DNA from: an uncultured Faecalibacterium sp. | GTDB taxonomy: Bacteria; Bacillota; Clostridia; Oscillospirales; Ruminococcaceae | NCBI GenBank assembly: GCA_902463905.1 | Contig: CABQHF010000104.1 | Coordinates: 1-7,368, forward strand | Direction: 5' to 3' | DNA length: 7,368 bases | Part shown: positions 5,881-7,368 of the stretch, piece after piece | How positions within the stretch are numbered: the stretch's first letter is position 1 | How the letters are laid out: each line of letters starts with the position of its first letter | The notes under the pieces: model-generated | What the model was told of the DNA's origin: nothing | Database searches by the model: none | What the model saw: the letters and a program-made list of their open reading frames with translations, nothing else | Translations under genes and position numbers: made by a program

Positions 5881-6687
5881 TTAACCCTTTCCCATTTCCT
5901 TCGTTTTGTCATAAGCGGCGATCACGGCGTCCATCACCGCGCCCCGCAGGCCGTGCTCTTCCAGCACGCGCACACCCTGGATGGTGCTGCCGCCGGGGCT
6001 GCATACGGCGTCCTTGAGTGCACCGGGGTGCTGGCCACTTTCCAGTACCAGCTTTGCGCTGCCCAGCACCATCTGTGCGGCGTACTCCTGTGCCTTGGCA
6101 CGGGGCAGGCCGCAGGCTACGCCGCCGTCGGCCAGCGCTTCAATGAACTGGTACACCCAGGCCGGGCCGCAGCCGGACACACAGCTGGCCGCGTCGATCA
6201 TATTTTCGGCCACGGCGTCCAGACGCCCGGCCTGAGCCATCAGGCGGCAGAAGTCTTCTTCCTCTTCCGCCGTCACATTGCTGGAACAATATTGGATCAT
6301 GCCTTCGCCCACGGAAGCCGGGGTGTTGGGCATGATGCGGATCACAGGGTAGTCCTCACCGGCCAACTCCTGAATGCGGGAGATCGGCAGACCGGCAGCC
6401 ATGCTGCACAGCACGAAGCGGTTCGGCCGCTCGGCCAGCGTGAACTTCAGCGGCTCCAGCAGGGCCTCCATCATCTGGGGCTTCACAGCCAGAAAAATCA
6501 GGTCGCACTCGGATGCGACTTCTGCGTTGGTAGCCACTTTGCAGCCCAGCTCCTCGGCCAGAGCCTGCGCTTTGGCCGCCGTGCGGTTTGCCAGATATAC
6601 CTTTTTGGGGTCTGCAGCCTTGCACACGGCCCGCGCGATCGCGCCGCCCATGTTGCCGCAGCCCAGAAAACCGACAGTCTCCATCAT
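5881..6687 (-). CDS. proC: Pyrroline-5-carboxylate reductase
   Basis: Last step of proline synthesis: NAD(P)H-dependent reduction of pyrroline-5-carboxylate, formed spontaneously from the ProA product. The 268-residue length is normal. The N-terminal Rossmann fold shows VGFLGCGNMGGAIA (about 5-18) and the strand/loop VYLANRT (30-36); LIFLAVKPQ (63-71) and IRIMPNTPASVGEG (116-129) follow. The C-terminal helical dimerisation domain carries the family signature with SGCGPAWVYQFIEALADGGV (170-189), then LKDAVCSPGGSTIQGV (about 225-240). Two ATG codons stand in a row; the first (6687) is preferred because GGGAGGG (6696-6702) is eight bases upstream. It is the first gene of proC-proB-proA, behind a good promoter, and divergent from the TetR-type gene. 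The order C-B-A in one unit means the whole pathway from glutamate is encoded here. Confidence 0.97.
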   Translation of the reverse strand: MMETVGFLGCGNMGGAIARAVCKAADPKKVYLANRTAAKAQALAEELGCKVATNAEVASECDLIFLAVKPQMMEALLEPLKFTLAERPNRFVLCSMAAGLPISRIQELAGEDYPVIRIMPNTPASVGEGMIQYCSSNVTAEEEEDFCRLMAQAGRLDAVAENMIDAASCVSGCGPAWVYQFIEALADGGVACGLPRAKAQEYAAQMVLGSAKLVLESGQHPGALKDAVCSPGGSTIQGVRVLEEHGLRGAVMDAVIAAYDKTKEMGKG

Positions 6688-6706
6688 AATTCAAACCCTC
6701 CCTTGC

Positions 6707-6723
6707 GGCAGACAAATTCTGCC
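6707..6723 (-). promoter_or_regulatory. 5'-terminal hairpin in the proCBA leader
   Basis: GGCAGA (6707-6712) and TCTGCC (6718-6723) form a six-base-pair stem with a five-base loop. On the predicted proCBA transcript the stem would begin within a base or two of the 5' end and finish just before the GGGAGGG ribosome binding site. Terminal hairpins of this kind can protect mRNA from 5'-dependent decay; the symmetry could equally be a DNA operator. Confidence 0.4.
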
Positions 6724-6730
6724 TGCCACC

Positions 6731-6759
6731 ATTGTAAGCAAGCAGGGCAATAAAATCAA
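6731..6759 (-). promoter_or_regulatory. Promoter of the proCBA operon
   Basis: On the - strand TTGATT (6754-6759) and TACAAT (6731-6736) are 17 bp apart, with two and one mismatches to consensus. The predicted start is near 6724, giving a short leader of about 37 nt. That leaves no room for a T-box or riboswitch, so control is likely at promoter level, by enzyme feedback, or by the small hairpin at 6707-6723. Confidence 0.7.
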
Positions 6760-6909
6760 GAGGAAACGGGCCCTTTTTTACTTCCGCAAAGCAAGGGGAG
6801 AAAAGCCTGCAGCACAGAAGCACCATTTCTTTTTGATATGACCGGCCGCCCAAAAATGCAAATTTGATCGGTGCTAAAATGGAGCAAATGCACAGTAAAT
6901 TCAAAATGC

Positions 6910-6938
6910 GTACAAAAAATGTCCTTGCTTTTTTGTAC
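6910..6938. promoter_or_regulatory. Operator-like inverted repeat before the TetR-family gene
   Basis: GTACAAAAAA (6910-6919) and TTTTTTGTAC (6929-6938) are perfect inverted arms with a nine-base centre; symmetry continues outward with one mismatch to 6907 and 6941. The repeat covers the -35 and part of the spacer of the regulator's candidate promoter. Negative autoregulation by the adjacent TetR-family protein is the simplest reading. The right arm alone is followed by no gene end, so it is not a terminator. Confidence 0.6.
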
Positions 6939-6954
6939 ACATCTGCGGTAAAAT
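6925..6954 (+). promoter_or_regulatory. Candidate promoter of the TetR-family gene
   Basis: TTGCTT (6925-6930) and TAAAAT (6949-6954) are 18 bp apart, predicting a start near 6961 and a leader of about 67 nt before the GTG at 7028. The -35 is only fair, as expected for a weak self-repressed regulator gene. Between this promoter region and the proCBA promoter (6760-6906) I see no further gene or clear signal. Confidence 0.5.
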
Positions 6955-7027
6955 AAGCTATGGAAAATCTTTTCACGGATTTCACCGCACAGGGCAGAAT
7001 CGCTTTTGCCCGGAAAGGATGGTTTTT

Positions 7028-7368
7028 GTGTCACAGACAACCAAACGGGCATTGGAGGCGTCGCTGAAAAAGCTGCTGCTCCAGAAGCCCCTCAATAAGA
7101 TCACGATCAACGACATCACCGAGGACTGTGGTGTGAACCGCATGACCTTTTACTATCACTTCAAGGACATCTACGACCTGGTGGACTGGATCCTGATGGA
7201 GGATGCCGCCAAGGTGATGGAAGGCCGCAAGAGCTTTGACACCTGGGATGAAGCCTATCTGGATATCCTGCAACAGCTGCAGGAGAACAAGACCCTGGTG
7301 CTGAATGTGTACCGTTCGGTGGGCCGCGAACAGGTGGAGCAGTACCTTTATAGATTGCTGGATCCTGT
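7028..7368 (+). CDS. TetR/AcrR-family regulator, DhaS-like (5' part)
   Basis: A partial gene running off the right edge; 113 codons are visible of an expected 180-200. The N-terminal helix-turn-helix domain is typical of the TetR subgroup often named DhaS-like or dihydroxyacetone kinase regulator-like: ALEASLKKLLLQKPL (8-22), then ITINDITEDCGVNRMTFYYHF (25-45) with the recognition helix around VNRMTFYYHF, then KDIYDLVDWIL. The following residues (about 60-113) begin the helical ligand/dimer domain (YLDILQQLQENKTLVLNVYRSVG), which resembles the C-terminal region of the same subgroup. The start is GTG at 7028 with GAAAGGA (7013-7019) eight bases upstream; no ATG precedes it in frame at a suitable distance. 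It is divergent from proCBA. The inverted repeat at 6910-6938 suggests self-repression. The target genes are probably to the right or the divergent operon; the ligand is unknown. Confidence 0.88.
   Translation, partial: MSQTTKRALEASLKKLLLQKPLNKITINDITEDCGVNRMTFYYHFKDIYDLVDWILMEDAAKVMEGRKSFDTWDEAYLDILQQLQENKTLVLNVYRSVGREQVEQYLYRLLDP

Noticed and set aside
5557..6753. A 398-codon open frame on the + strand
   Set aside because: It runs antisense across proC and the start of proB, ends inside the pro promoter region, and has shadow-type composition rich in His, Gln and Gly.
6768..6779. GGGCCC followed by six T, resembling a short terminator
   Set aside because: The stem has only three base pairs with no loop unless opened, and no + strand gene ends nearby.
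7031..7273. An 80-codon open frame on the - strand at the right end
   Set aside because: It is the reverse frame of the TetR-family gene, whose helix-turn-helix motif is clear on the + strand.

Overview
The window looks like a piece of a low-to-mid GC-rich Firmicutes chromosome, most probably a gut Oscillospiraceae/Ruminococcaceae member of the Faecalibacterium type. The protein families, the AGGAGG-type ribosome binding sites, the GC-rich coding sequence with AT-rich intergenic pockets, and the compact intrinsic terminators all fit this. The taxon is an inference from style, not a database match.

Layout, left to right. (1) Bases 1-72 are the 3' end of an unrecognised + strand gene, followed at once by a 63-codon remnant of a class I PLP-dependent aminotransferase (85-276). 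The remnant has a good family N-terminus and then runs straight into what looks like the family C-terminus. A strong two-way terminator (about 297-344) closes this unit. (2) A two-component system follows as a divergent pair: a 587-residue membrane histidine kinase of the 7TMR-DISM type on the - strand (348-2111) and an OmpR-type response regulator on the + strand (2241-2939). Their 129-bp shared intergenic region holds a very good sigma-A promoter for the regulator, a weaker one for the kinase, and an 11-bp perfect inverted repeat laid over both. (3) A bidirectional terminator separates the regulator from a convergent small gene (3009-3452, -) for a methylglyoxal-synthase-fold protein. It keeps the phosphate-binding motifs but has replaced the catalytic Asp/His/Asp residues. 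Upstream of it is about 300 bp of strikingly AT-rich DNA with two candidate promoters and a palindrome. (4) The proline biosynthesis operon proC-proB-proA lies on the - strand (6687 down to 3830). The genes are packed with a 6-bp gap and a 4-bp overlap, with a clear promoter at the head and an intrinsic terminator at the tail. (5) A TetR/AcrR-family regulator of the DhaS-like type starts on the + strand at 7028 and runs off the right edge. It is divergent from proC and has its own operator-like inverted repeat in its promoter.

How the genes work together: ProB, ProA and ProC make the complete glutamate-to-proline route. The kinase and regulator should form one signalling pair, probably autoregulated through the shared operator. 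No gene here reveals the kinase's signal or the TetR protein's target. The most unusual item is the methylglyoxal-synthase homologue with replaced catalytic residues. The next most interesting are the internally deleted aminotransferase and the divergent promoter-operator arrangement of the two-component genes. No RNA genes, CRISPR arrays, phage genes or insertion sequences were seen.
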